From positions 675,579 through 739,578 of the forward strand of contig VZRS01004388.1 of NCBI GenBank assembly GCA_013398055.1: DNA of 64,000 nucleotides, written 5' to 3'. This document shows, piece by piece, positions 42,917-55,000 of the stretch. The position numbers were made by a program, and so were the translations under genes. This stretch comes from Ifrita kowaldi. Lineage: Eukaryota > Chordata > Aves > Passeriformes > Cinclosomatidae. Below the pieces are notes generated by a model. That model was not told the origin of the DNA, ran no database searches, and was given only the letters and a program-made list of their open reading frames with translations. How positions within the stretch are numbered: position 1 is the first letter of the stretch; each line of letters opens with the position of its first letter.

Positions 42917-45900
42917 GGAGAGGAGCTGGTGCAGCGGCTGGGTTATTTCTGATACAACATCTGGGCCGGTAGGGTTATGGAGTTCACTCCCTTCAGCTAT
43001 TGGCGTGGAGGTAGATGTCCTCAAGCAGCTGTCTGCTTTGGCAAGTAATGGATCGTGCATGGTGTGAGACATAAAGCAAACAGAAGTTATCTCTTCCCGT
43101 GGCCGCAACTGCTCCACTTGCAGTGCTTCGCTGCCAGCTATGCGGGCGGTGTGCGGCTTCCTGCTGTGCCTGCTGCTGCAAAAACATCTCTTTCTTTTTA
43201 AGATGCAAGTTAAATGCACCTGGAGAGCCACAGCAGCTCAGACAGGGCAGAGGCAGACGTGGGTGCCATCACCTTTTCCACAACTTGCTAATGCCTTTAC
43301 ACATCACACTTGCACATCCCGTGTGCTTCTGCCATAACTGATTTCCAGACGGAGAGGCCTCGTGCTGAAACGCTGCCTGCACACCCCAACACCACCAAGG
43401 CGCTTAAAATGGTTTGTCCTCATTTTACTTTTTACAATTGTCTCCCAAGAAAAGTGACTTTATACAGAAAATCGCGTTAAAATCGTTAAAAGCTGGTTTT
43501 GGAAGTTTTGCTCCTAAAACATTTGTACCGTTGTCCTTTTACATGTGCAGCAGTCCAGATGCTTTCATGACTGAAGTTTCTAGGCTGTTCCCAAAATCAT
43601 GGGCTGTAGTCTGCAGCCAGCAGTCAGAAACATGAGACTTGTACGGTGTTCTCAATTAGCAGTGTAACAAGAGGGCACGATGGTGAGAAAGGGCACAGGT
43701 GAGTGGTGATCCAGAAAGCACGGACAGCATTATTTAAGGTTTGTAGTGGAAGACTTGTGGAGGGTTGAATTACTGTGCAGATTCTGTGCAGATTTAGAAG
43801 ATGCCACAGGTGGCAGCAAAAGAGAATTATTCCAGATTATATTTACATGATGAATGTTTTATTGTATTTTACATCAAATAATATTCCTGAAAAACACAGC
43901 AGAGGTTTCTTTCCTGTGCAATGAAGAATAGAGATGTAGCATCCTTTAGGTTTCTGAAGGATTTAGTCCTGCTTGGAATTATGCCATTATAGGAATATTG
44001 ACTTCAGTTTCCAGGATTTGGTTAAGGTTGATTAAGTCTGTCAGACAGATAGAGCAGGTTTTTGAGGAAATGTGTTTTTTCACACACATACATGTGTTTT
44101 TCTTTCAGCAGCAGCCCAGGCTTAAGGAGCTGCTGACACCACAGGCCCCCCACTGTTCACCCCCTGTCCTGATGCCTTCCCTTTGGCTGAGCATGTGTCA
44201 GTCCACACAGCGTGATCAGGGAATTAAGTTAAATTAACTGTTGTTGTTTGTTGGTTGGGTGTTTTTTTAATCCAGATCTGGGATTCCTACCTGTGGGTTA
44301 CCAGCAGGCCCTGGGATGGCTGTACAAGCAAGAGGATGCTGCCAGATGGAGCAGAAGGGAAATTAGGGGATCCCATCAGGGACTGCCTTCTAGGACTGCC
44401 ACCACCTGGATCTGATGCTGAGCTAGCAGAGACAGACTGCCCAGGAGCATGGTGGTTTTCAGTGTCAGACTTCCCATTAAGACAACTATCAATGTATATT
44501 GAATAGATACTCAGGAAAAAGTGAGTACTGGGAGCTAATAGACCTGTTCCCAACTCACAGATCTGGAAATGGGCTGACTCTTTGATCTCGGGCTGCTGTG
44601 ACATCCTTCAGGCCAAAAGCCTTCTCAGTTCCGTTGCCCTTTATGGTTCCAGAGATGTTCCAAAAGCTGTCTTGTGACAGCAGCTGACATGCTCCCCTTG
44701 GTGAGGAAAAGAATGGTGAGGCTTCCCACGCCTGGAAGCTTTCATCAGGAGACACAGATGTAACAACTATAGACTTTTTAAAAGTCTGCATTTGTTACAA
44801 TGGAAGAAAAATAACTTCCACACACTGCATTTTGTTGCAATCGATGTTGCCCATGAGTGCAGCATGACCGGTGGCTCTGCTGTGCCGAGTAGGAAGCCCG
44901 GGTGACTGAATTGTGGGCAAAACAGTCTGTGCCCTTCGTGCAGCCCAGGATTACACACACGGGCCCCAGGATGTGGGGTTCACGCTCAGTCTCTTTATTA
45001 CCTGGCTGCAGACAATTGCATTTCCTACCAGACATACCTGTGAGTGGATGAGGCTGCTGTGAGCAGGTCAGGCTGTGCTGCCTGTCTGCAGGTGCTGACT
45101 TCCGTTTACTTCTCCTCTGCCTCAGTTTCCCTGTCTGGGCTGGCTGGCCTCTACCAGCACGTTCATATATCTTGATGATGAGTCCTTTTCTGCTTACCAG
45201 TGGTATGTGCTTTTGCAAAAGCAAAGTAATTCTGCAGCAAGACCAGAGCCCAGGAATCATATTTTCCCTTTCCTATTGCTCAGAGCATCACGCACTAATT
45301 TTGTCCATGGGATCCTCGTGGCCACCCTTCTGTATTGGCTTGGTTTGAAACAGATCTAAGGCTGAATAAAAGCAAGGGGCACAGTGCTCTGATTGTAAAG
45401 GAGTGTGCTGTTAGGTGGGGATCAGAATAGGAGGCTTTTGCCTCCTCCCAGGCAAGCAGGATGCCATGAAAGACAGCTCCTTGCTTCCTTCTGACAATTC
45501 TCTCTCCTCCCAATGCTGGCACACTTCCCCACAGCTCCCACAGAGTATCGTCCCACTGATGTTCCAAAGGCCCTGCCTGTGGGGTAGTGCAGCATGCCTC
45601 CTGCAGCAAGGACAAAGTGCTGACAAGTAGTTTTCCATCCTGCTGTGCCCCTTGTAGTCTGACAAGGAAATTTCTGATGCCTTGTAGGTGCCAGCATCTG
45701 CATGAAGTCATACCCAGGTAAGGGCTGGAAGCATTTAGAAGACATTCAGTTTTTCCCTTCCCGTTCTGCAGACTTGCTTTTATTTGTGTCCCACCAAAGC
45801 ACAAAGGGGGATTTTGTGTCTTCCCTCAAGAAGCAGAAGCTACAAAAAAAATCCAGAAGTGGATTGGTTTTTGAAATGAAGATGGCTAAAACTGAGAGAG

Positions 45901-46852
45901 CTATCTCTAAGGGAAAAGCAGACTGCCTTGTATTGAGATCAAAAATTACAGGCTGCTTCAGACACTGTTTACATTGATCTTCACTCTATTTGTCAAGAGA
46001 GAAACTTCTTGTGCTTTTGTCTGTGCTGGGAGTGCCTCAGCACTGAGGAACCTGTGCCAAGAGGATTCACAATACAAAATGTGCCTGTACCTGCAATAAA
46101 ATGGTTTTAAGCTTCAGCTGGAGAACACGCTCTCACATCACTGCTGCCAGCTCTGAGCATGCAGCAAGGGTAAGACAGGCTATGAAACACAGAGATTGAG
46201 GAGAAGCAGGGGGACATAGGCCCTGAGGCAAGTTTTCCAGCTAGCTGGCTCTTCAGCCTTTTGCATGTCAAGCTGGGGAGGTTCTCTCAGGCTCTTGGGG
46301 CTACAAAGTCATCTTTTAAATGTGCAGTTTAAGATCCTGCCTTATGTGACTTGAGGAACTGGAGCTTGGGAAGCATCCCAGAATGCATGGTAAGAGGAGG
46401 CAACAGTGTGACTCCCAGCCGTGACTTTGCTGACAAGACCAACACACCCCTTTAAATAACTGACATGTGAGCAGTTCTGCTGCTCAGCCCTGCAGGCAAT
46501 GAGACACCAGGGGTTTTGCCATGCAGTGATTTGTAACCAGCAGTGCAGCCTTGGCTGTGTTCAAACTCCTCTGGCCTGTCAGATGTCACATCACCTTGTT
46601 CCTTCTAGGACTCTGCAGGGACACAGCTCTCACACAGTATTTTGTCACTCCAGCAAGGCTTGTTCTATTTTTTTCTTTGGTGGCTGTCTTCAACGTGAAT
46701 TCTCTGGTCGCTAAACCCGAGACTGAGGTTTTTAGTAGTGGAGATTTAGCAGTCTCTTGTCAACCTGACTAAATTTGCAAAGATTTGGTACCTTGGAGAT
46801 CTCAATTTCTACATCAGTTTAAATTGAAATTGGCCATAAATTTCAAATCTTA
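42917..46852. other. non-coding flank upstream of MIXL1
   Basis: This side would be 5' of MIXL1. The first few hundred bases are moderately GC-rich with no recognisable homeobox exon. The remainder has long chance ORFs (for example 44778-45260 and 45295-45804 on minus) with no recognisable domain. No clear mobile element is seen. Regulatory elements of MIXL1 might lie here, but I cannot point to one. Confidence 0.6.
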
Positions 46853-47165
46853 TCACAGAATCATAGAAAGGTTTGGATTGGAAGGGACCTTACAGATCAC
46901 CTAGTTCCAGGCCCCCTGCCATGGGCAGGGACACCTTCCACCAGACCAGGTTGCTCAAAGCCCCATCCAGCCTGGCCTTGAACACTTCCAGGGATGGGAC
47001 ATCCACAGCTTCTCTGGGCAACCTGTGCCAGTGCCTCACCACCCTCACAGTAAAGAATTTCTTCCTAATATCTAATCTAAACCTCAGTTTGAAGCCATTT
47101 AGCCTTCTCCTGTCATGACATGCATTTGTAAAAAGTCCTTCTCCATGTATTAGGAGAGGGACAAA
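46853..47165 (-). mobile_element. CR1 LINE 3' fragment, reverse orientation
   Basis: It starts 'tcacagaatcatagaaagg', the reverse complement of the CR1 terminal repeat. It continues 'ttggattggaagggacctt', 'caaagccccatccagcctgg' and 'gtaaagaatttcttcctaat'. On the minus strand it reads a decayed end of the reverse-transcriptase ORF, including RLPREAVDVPSLEVFKARLD. It is the least diverged CR1 in the window. Confidence 0.95.
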
Positions 47166-50100
47166 AAAAAAGGAACAGTGGTCACACAAACCTGATTTCA
47201 TTGATTTAGAGAAAGTTTAAGAAAAAATGAAACCACGTTTTTGCTGTTAAGGCTTAAGTTTAAGTTATCCCTGGATAGCTTGTCCCTGAAAAAGCAATCC
47301 CTGGATAATTATCCCACAAATTAAATTAATTGTAGTCCAGACACATTTTTATGGTTGCATATATAACTACATTTGCTCCAGAGCTTCTGCTGGCAGGAAA
47401 ATACCATATAATTTCCAGCTTCTCTAGTAGGGCCCTGATAGCAAAAATTGTTAATGCATGCTAGGCTTAGGTTTTGAGGTTTTTTTCATTCTGCCTAAGA
47501 GGAAATCTTTATATGAATACTTAATTTCCCTTTGATTGCTCCTAGTCATTGTGACAAAGCTCTTTACAGCCTCCAAACGCTTTTAGAGGTTTATCAGGTC
47601 TTCCCAATGTACAGACACAAGATCTATATATTGAGGCCCATCCAGGCTTTTAGATAGAGTTCTGAGATCTTACAATGATGTCATGTTTTTAATTTAGAGT
47701 TGTCATTTTTCTAGTCCTCACAGCTTTAACAAGGAAGAGCTTGAGCAGGGTGGGCTGTGTATTCTCCTCACTCTGGCACGGTTTGCAGATGCCTTGAAAT
47801 ATATTCTTGAAAGGCCTGAGCTGCCTGTCCATTGTAGATATTCAACTGTGTCCCTCAGAGCTGCTCCTCACCAGAGTCCTCTACAGAGAAGAGAGGGTTT
47901 GCCTTTCTGGTCAGCCCAGAGAGTGTGTTCACCTCCGCCTGGGACACAGTGAGGTGGATACAGCCAGTGTCCTACTTCAAGGTCAGAAATGTGACTTGGC
48001 CATGCTCCAGGCTGTCCCAGTGGGTGCCTGGGTGCTGGGGAGTGAAAGGGACATGGTGCTGTCACAGTGTCCTGAGTGTGACCTGTGACCAAGGGGCTGG
48101 GCTGAACCCCTTTCAGTGCTTCTGTCCTGATAGGGCTGCAGAAGGTACATTGGGCACATCTCCAGTGTGATGGAGCCCATGGCACTGGAGAACCAGAACA
48201 ATGTCAGAGCCTGGTGACATCAATCCCCAGCACAGGTTATTTCAGATCACCAAGCACAGGGCCAGGCTTGCCCAGCAGCTCTATGCACAGATAGAGGGTT
48301 AAAATAAATGCAATGTGACAAGAGGTTATGTTCTCTCTGAAAGATGCCTGTCTTGCTTGGCGCAGACCTGATTACCTCTGTATAGGCATGGTCTATGCTC
48401 CTTTGAAAATTCAGCTGCCGTGGCTCCTTGTTTTTGGCCATGAGGAACTAATAGTATCTTGTGACTTTAGCCCTGTGCTTAGGAGGGGGATGTGACTTGG
48501 TGTGGTGAGCCATTTCCTGAGAGGTGTGAGACGTGACTTCAAGACCTGCTGGTGCCATTCGTGTATTCTGCTCCGAGGAGTTGATAAGAGCTTCAGACAC
48601 ACAGAGAGCCTTGAAGGAAGCGGTGGGGGAGGCGGGGAGGCGTAAAAACCCAGCAAATGCATATGAAAAGATCAAGGGGCTGTATTTGCTAAGTCCCAAC
48701 AGGAACAGATTTGGGGCAAGATGCCCAAGTTCAGAGAGGACCCAGACACAGCAACAGGGCGAGAGCAGAGTACGTCTGATGGCTGGCAGCTGGCTCCCTA
48801 CCATCGGAGGGAGAGGAAGATTAAGGATTTGGGACGGGGAGGGAGATAAGAGCAAATGGTGGGGGTGGGAAAAGGGAAAGGGCAATAGGGAGGAAGCTAC
48901 CTGGAGACAGGAGGGGCTGGCTGAAAGAGCAGGGGATATTTAGTGTTGAATTTGGATACAGTTAAACCTCAGCTTACCTTTGGGTTTTGAGATGCCCTGA
49001 GAATGGCAGAGTGCATGTACCTGATGCTTCTGCAGTGAGAGGGCAATCCCACCAAGTTCGCTGTGGCAGCAAACTCTAGGCTTAAACAAATCCTTGTTGC
49101 AATATCTCTCTGTTCACTCTCTGATTTTATAGCATGTGTTATTGTGAGAGAACCTAAAGCTTTTATTTAATAGAATTCACTGTATAGCTTTGCTTATTCA
49201 CATGCTCTGAACAAGGTCATACCTGACTCTTAGAGATACTTTCCTTAGTGAAGATTTGCTGAGAACTGTTGGTGCAGGTGGTTGTGTATACAAAATAACT
49301 GCATTATCCCAACTCCCAATAATGTTTAATTAATTCTCTGTGAAAGCAAAGGAATATATCTGCAGATGAACAAAAAAAGAAAGAAGGAAGAAGAGAAGAG
49401 GAGAAGAGCTAAGGGAAAAAACAGGACCATGTTTTCCTCCTTTTCATTCAGCACCTACTTAGGAGAGGCAGCCTGCCAGGGTGCAGCCAGAATCTACACA
49501 CAGAGTAGGGAAAGGCAGGGTGATGGATAGCAAAGAGGCCACATCATCCTCTAACAGCACTGGATAACAGCAAGAAAAACTCCAAACAGTCCCCTCTCTT
49601 CCCTTTTCAGGCTCCTGGGCCTTAGCAAGCAGTGTTAAGGCATTGTTTTGTACCTTTTCTTGGCAGGCTCTTAAACCCTTATCATCATCCCCTGCACGTG
49701 GTAAGCTCTTCCTTCTACTTAACAAATGAGTCACAAGATTCTCTGTTTCTGTCTTGCAGTGTTTGGTATCTCAGAGCTGCTGAAATTAATGAATATTTAC
49801 GTAAATGTTACTTTGTTTGTTTGTTGGTTTGTTACAGCTCGTGTCTCATGGTTATTGAGAAAAGGATCCAAATGTGAAGGAAGTTTTGCTCCAATGGTTC
49901 AAAACCAGAAGACAATACATAGAACCAGAACTTTCCTGGTATGGTTGGATGCCTGTTATGATATGAACACAAACCCACTTTCTTTCTGTGCCCTTGGCTG
50001 CCCTGGTGCTATTAAAATCCACCAAGTCTTCCCTCTCTGAGTGGTACTGACTGGAGAATCCTTCATCTGGCTTCCCTGTGCATCCCTGCTGCTTGTCAGG

Positions 50101-53100
50101 CATGTGCCAAGGTCAGTGCTCTGGCTTCAGTCTAATCATTCATTCTAAGTATTTCCCACCCTCTTCTGATTAGTTTTGGAAATCAGGGACTTCTAGTCTC
50201 ATGTATCATGACACAACAAAACCATTTTGGTTTTGCTCTTGCGTTTTTTTCTGGGCTCTTTAATTTCAAAGGTTTTCAAGCCTCTGTACAGTTTGGAAGA
50301 TTTTCAGGTTTAACACGTGGATGGAACGTGGGAAGTTTCACCTGAGCTGGGGTTTTGCAGTTGATCATTAAATCAGCAGTTCCACATGATCATAGCTGGG
50401 GAGTGCAGTGGTTACTATGCCATTTGATGAAGTCATTCTCTTCTGTGCATGAATTGACTCATATTTCTTTGCTATTTAAAATCTCATTAAAGTAAAGTGC
50501 CACACAGCACGCTCGCTAGGCATTATTTCTGCGGCTTATCCTGACTTTTGTAAGCCCACAGCACAGTTTCCTGGTGTCTGACTCACACAGAAGCTCCACA
50601 CATTTGCACAGAACAGTATCTCCATCCTCCTCCCCCACTATCCGTCCCCCTGCCTCAGCCATCCCAGATCAGTGGTCCGATAGCGTCAGGCGTGTTGGCT
50701 CACTCCTCTGGCAAAGGCACTCTCTGAGGCATGTCCCTGCCTCCAGCCTGCACCAGTGCCCCGCGGGCTGCCCTGCTCAGGCAGCTCCTACCCCAGACCT
50801 TCAAATGCTTCATTCTCTCACTCCCATTTTAAATGACAGCTGTTTTTCTTCCCCTTTTATTCAAGCTCAACTCCTCTGCTTTTGTTTCTGGCAGGGTTAT
50901 TTTTCTATTTGACTTTGGCTCTGTTTGCCAAGGCCACACCCTTGTCACCTCCTTATTCTAATCCTCTCCTTTGTTGACTAAGGGTCTTCCTCTCTTTCCT
51001 TTTATTGGTACTTCTATCTCTTTCTCCATTATCTTTTAGTCCCCTTGATTCTTACCTCTCTCTTTTGCATATGACCAATCTTGTTTTACACATTACTTGG
51101 GGTATTTAAGACTTTTCTCCTTGACAGCTTTTCTTCCCTGCCCCTGGAAGGTTCTCCGTGCTGCTGGACACGTGCCAAAGAGTAAATACATTTATTACTC
51201 CAGATGAGACAACTGCAATCCAAGATGGAGAGTGACTCTGGGCTGCAGTGATCTCAGCAGCTCTCTACTGCCATCTTAGCCATCCCCTCCATCTTTACAA
51301 GACCATGTTTTTCCTCTTTTGCAGTCATATCTTTGCAGCTGTGAGACCGTCCTAAGGTATTTGAGGTAAGAGAAGGTTTAAAGGAATGCTGAGAGTTTGC
51401 TGCAGATCTGAGTGAACAAAAAAGGGTGCAGCAGCGTCATAGCGTAGGTTTCTATTTGCAGTTCCACCGCGGCTGGCCTCTTTTGTCACTCACTGGCAAT
51501 GCCTGAAATATGGCTGTAGACAAAATCTTTATGACAGTGACTGGAAATTGCAAAGCTGGGCAGGATATCACATCAATCACAGCATGACCTGGGTGTTTTA
51601 CATTGTGTATGTCTTGGTCAGTGCCAGCATAGCAGTGTTCATGGTTTTCTAGCATTTCAAAAAGGCTGTATTTCCCTCCAATTTTGCCAGGATAAGGGCA
51701 GAAGTGAGAAGATAAGGAGTTTCCTTTGATTAATCTCTCTTGGTTGAGCTCTCCTTCCTCTGTGTTTTGTATTTTTATCAACTAAGGCAGCAAGAGTTCT
51801 GGCATGTACAAAGCAGTCCAGGACAAACAGGGAACCTGCTGCCACTAAAAATCCTGACAGACTGATCCTACCTGCCCACAGAGCTTGATTTTGCATCTCT
51901 TCAGCCAAGTGGTGATCTATCCTCTGGCTGCATGGAGCAGTCTCCTGCTTGAGGGACCAGGATAATTTCTAAGAGCCATACAGGTGCCCAACCAAGCCCC
52001 GCTGTATGTTGCACTCTTTCCTCATCTACTTGACCTGACCTCCTCTATTCTAAACAAGTCTTTGCACTTCAGCTTTCCACAGCAACAAGTTCACAGCGTA
52101 TACCCAAGTCTGGACTGTCCAAAAACATCCATCAAATGCCACTATAACTTGCTTGTGGCCCCATTGCTGCAGAGAAGGTGCATGGCACACTGGCAGAGAC
52201 ACACACAGGGTTGTTCCTAGAAGATGCCTAGATTCCAGAGCTGGATTGGTGCCTGCTTCCTGCTTTCCATTCTTTATCTAATCTTGAAGCAGTGCAGCTT
52301 CACCAGATTCCTTCGGCTAACCAAAGTGCAAAAGCTGGTTTCAGGTGGGAATTTTCCTTAGAGACTATGTAAAATGTGTAGGCACAAAGAGCTGCAAAAC
52401 ACCAGGTCATTCATTCCACATCTGAGTGAATTCTTTCTCTGTCCACACTGCCCAGGGTCACTTCTCAAACTCTGGCCAGTGTTTTCAGCAGCTGTAGAAA
52501 CCATGGACCACATCACACAAAAGTAAAGACTTACCTTTTTTTCCCAACAAAAGGAGAGCCACTGCTGTGAAATCCTCTCCAGATCTGTGGGTCCACGTTT
52601 TGGTTGGTTTTCTCCATGTAGGCACGTAAAAATCATGAATTGTGGAAAAAAAGGGTGATGAAGTGCTCCTTGGAGCACTTGCAGAATAGCCATGGTTTAG
52701 ATAATGGCATTTTTTTTTGTCTGGGTGAAGTTTGAGCCATTTGGGAGTTGACCATTGAACATTGATATGAATAGGAAGGGGAGCATAGCATAAAGAGGAC
52801 AGCAACAACCCTGAGGCTGGGAGACTTGTGTGGTTGCTGGTGTCATTTGACATTCATTTGGCATTTTGGAAGGGGAAGACAGTGCTGGTCAGTCCTGGCC
52901 GCTGCACTGGGTACATGCCGATTCACTTGGCTACAAGGATAATGCATTTTGCAGCAGAGAGGAGGCTTGTGTCTGGGCAGTTTTAAGGAGGAGTTGTGCC
53001 ACCACACCCTACAAACAGCAAACAGTGTCAGATTGTGAAAGGGCTTGTGCCAGTCAGTCTCACCTGTGATGTTTTTGGCAGGCCATCTAACCAACACCCA

Positions 53101-55000
53101 GGGAAGGCTCACAGACTGGTGATGCACGGTCTCCTCACATCTTGCAGTCTTTCCTGGTGAAGGTAGGCTAGACATCTCTGGCTTGGTCCCTTGAAGGGAC
53201 TTCTTGCCAGGACAGTGGGTCCCTGTAAGATGAAACAGAAGTCAGGCAAAGAGTAAGGTATTGACATTTCCCCATGAGGTCATTTAGGATCCCATAAGAA
53301 ACCGTATCTAAAAACCAAACAGTCCTCAGTCACAGACTCAGAGAGGAGGTGGAGTGCATGTAAAGCTGTGAAAGTACCCCAGGAAACCCAGGCCATTCAC
53401 ATGGAGGATGTCCAGCTACAGAGCAGTAGAGATACTCAGGCACACACAAGCATAGAGTGGATTTAGACATTTTGGGGGCTAGACTTAAGTCCTGGATAAG
53501 CTTCACTTTTGTTTCGACTGACTCAGCTTTGTTATTGTCTTAATAGTGAATAAAGTGCAGAGCTCTCTCCCAAAAGCTCTGGAAGCTGCTAGTCCAGTCC
53601 AGAAAGGGGGCTGGGCGTGTGATGCTCCTCTCCAATGATTTTTACTGCACAGTAGCTTTTACCCAGGTTCCAGCAGCATCCCAGTGGCATCAGTGATAAC
53701 AGTGTAAAAGCACTTGGCCTCTTCTGGTTTGGACAGTCATCCATGAGGCACTAAGACAGCCACCTACAGTGAGGTACTACAGCTGTTGGTCACTGCTGAC
53801 CTGGGCCAGATTTGATTGCTGATCCTGAGATGAGAGGTTTCACTCTGTCATTCTTCTCCAGAGATTTCTGCACTTCCTGGAAAAAGAATATTCAAGGTCA
53901 TTTCTAATGGACGCAGGGAAAAAGAAGCAAACACATTCCCAGGCTTTTACTTCTGTGCTGGTATTGCATTGCTTCCTGTGACCCTCTCTCCTCCCAGCAA
54001 TGCATAGATTTCAGGTTGCATAGGCTGGTTGGAATATATTTTAGAGCAAGACTCTATTTAGCCGTGATGTCAACTGCAGCCAACTATAAAAAGCTCAGTA
54101 ATGCTCTTTGAAAGTGTAACAGCTGCTGCTCTACACAGTCCCTGGTGTATTACAAGTCCGCCCTACTTCATGTTCACACAACCAAAATAAAATACAATAG
54201 CAATCATTATATAGTTCAAGGAATTTGGGACATAATCTCCCCAGAAACCAGGAGGAATTCAAGGTTAGACAAACTGAGTAATTTTGCACAGTTTGTTAAC
54301 AGAAAGGTAATTTTACCTCACACTGACTATGTGCTATCAGTGATCCCTACATAGCGATAACAGAGCAGCAAACCTTCCTTTGGGCAGCTTTGCTGGGTGT
54401 TGTTCACATACACTTACAAACTGAACTCTTGCATGGGGTAAGACCATCAATATGTTACCCAACATATGAAACCTATTTTCGTCCTTAACTGGATTTGGCC
54501 ATATATTTCAAAAAACACTGACCAGGCTAAAATTCCCCATTAAAGCAGGAAAGGAAACTGTTGAAGGAAACGGGATTTATTAATCTAGAGTGAACAGATA
54601 GAAGTGAATGACTGTGGAATTGTGCTAGCACTGCACACCCTCACAGTACTGGAGAGGTGGTTTTGGCTGGGTCTCTGTTAAGGACAGCCCTGAAATGGTG
54701 GATGTTGTAGTAAAGCCAGTTTTTTTTCCAAAATCTGAACAATAAACATTCAGGAGTGATCCCCGCATTTCACTCTGTGAACTTGCTTCTGTTGAGGACT
54801 TTGGGCCATCTTCCAGGCATGTGTCTGCTTTCCTAGAAAATGGGAAGGTTGAGCAACCTGCCCACAGTTATGTGAAAGTCAGTGAGTGGCAGAGCAAAAG
54901 GGTGAGCCTGGCTGTGCTTTCCCCCTTCCCTGTAGTTGCTGGCCTGTGTCTGGTGAGCTGACATTACCAGAGGCACATCCAATTCCATTTCCTGAAACCA
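47166..55000. other. non-coding stretch without recognised genes
   Basis: Mixed-composition sequence with a purine-rich tract (49370-49411). Several ORFs of 80-145 codons occur, but none has family motifs, splice-consistent neighbours or coding-like composition. ACBD3, the next gene in the human order, was looked for by its charged coiled coil and GOLD-domain motifs and not seen. Confidence 0.6.
49370..49411. repeat. purine-rich (GA/AAG) tract
   Basis: Nearly uninterrupted A/G over about 40 bases, with GAAG and GAGAAG steps. Confidence 0.85.

Noticed and set aside
42359..43231. 290-codon minus-strand ORF across the N gap
   Set aside because: It is open only because N bases cannot encode stops. 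Its left part is out of frame with the MIXL1 tail, which is the supported frame.
44555..45665. Shared 'WNISGTI' in two minus-strand frames (about 44655 and 45560)
   Set aside because: The underlying DNA similarity is only about 21 of 26 bases ('gatgttccaaa' core) and does not extend to either side. It is too short to call a repeat or gene duplication.
45295..45804. 169-codon minus-strand ORF, with 160 codons at 44778-45260
   Set aside because: No family motif or matching exon structure, and overlapping open frames on both strands suggest chance.
48448..48943. Overlapping 145-codon minus and 136-codon + ORFs
   Set aside because: They are mirror frames of one purine-skewed segment; the composition explains the lack of stops.
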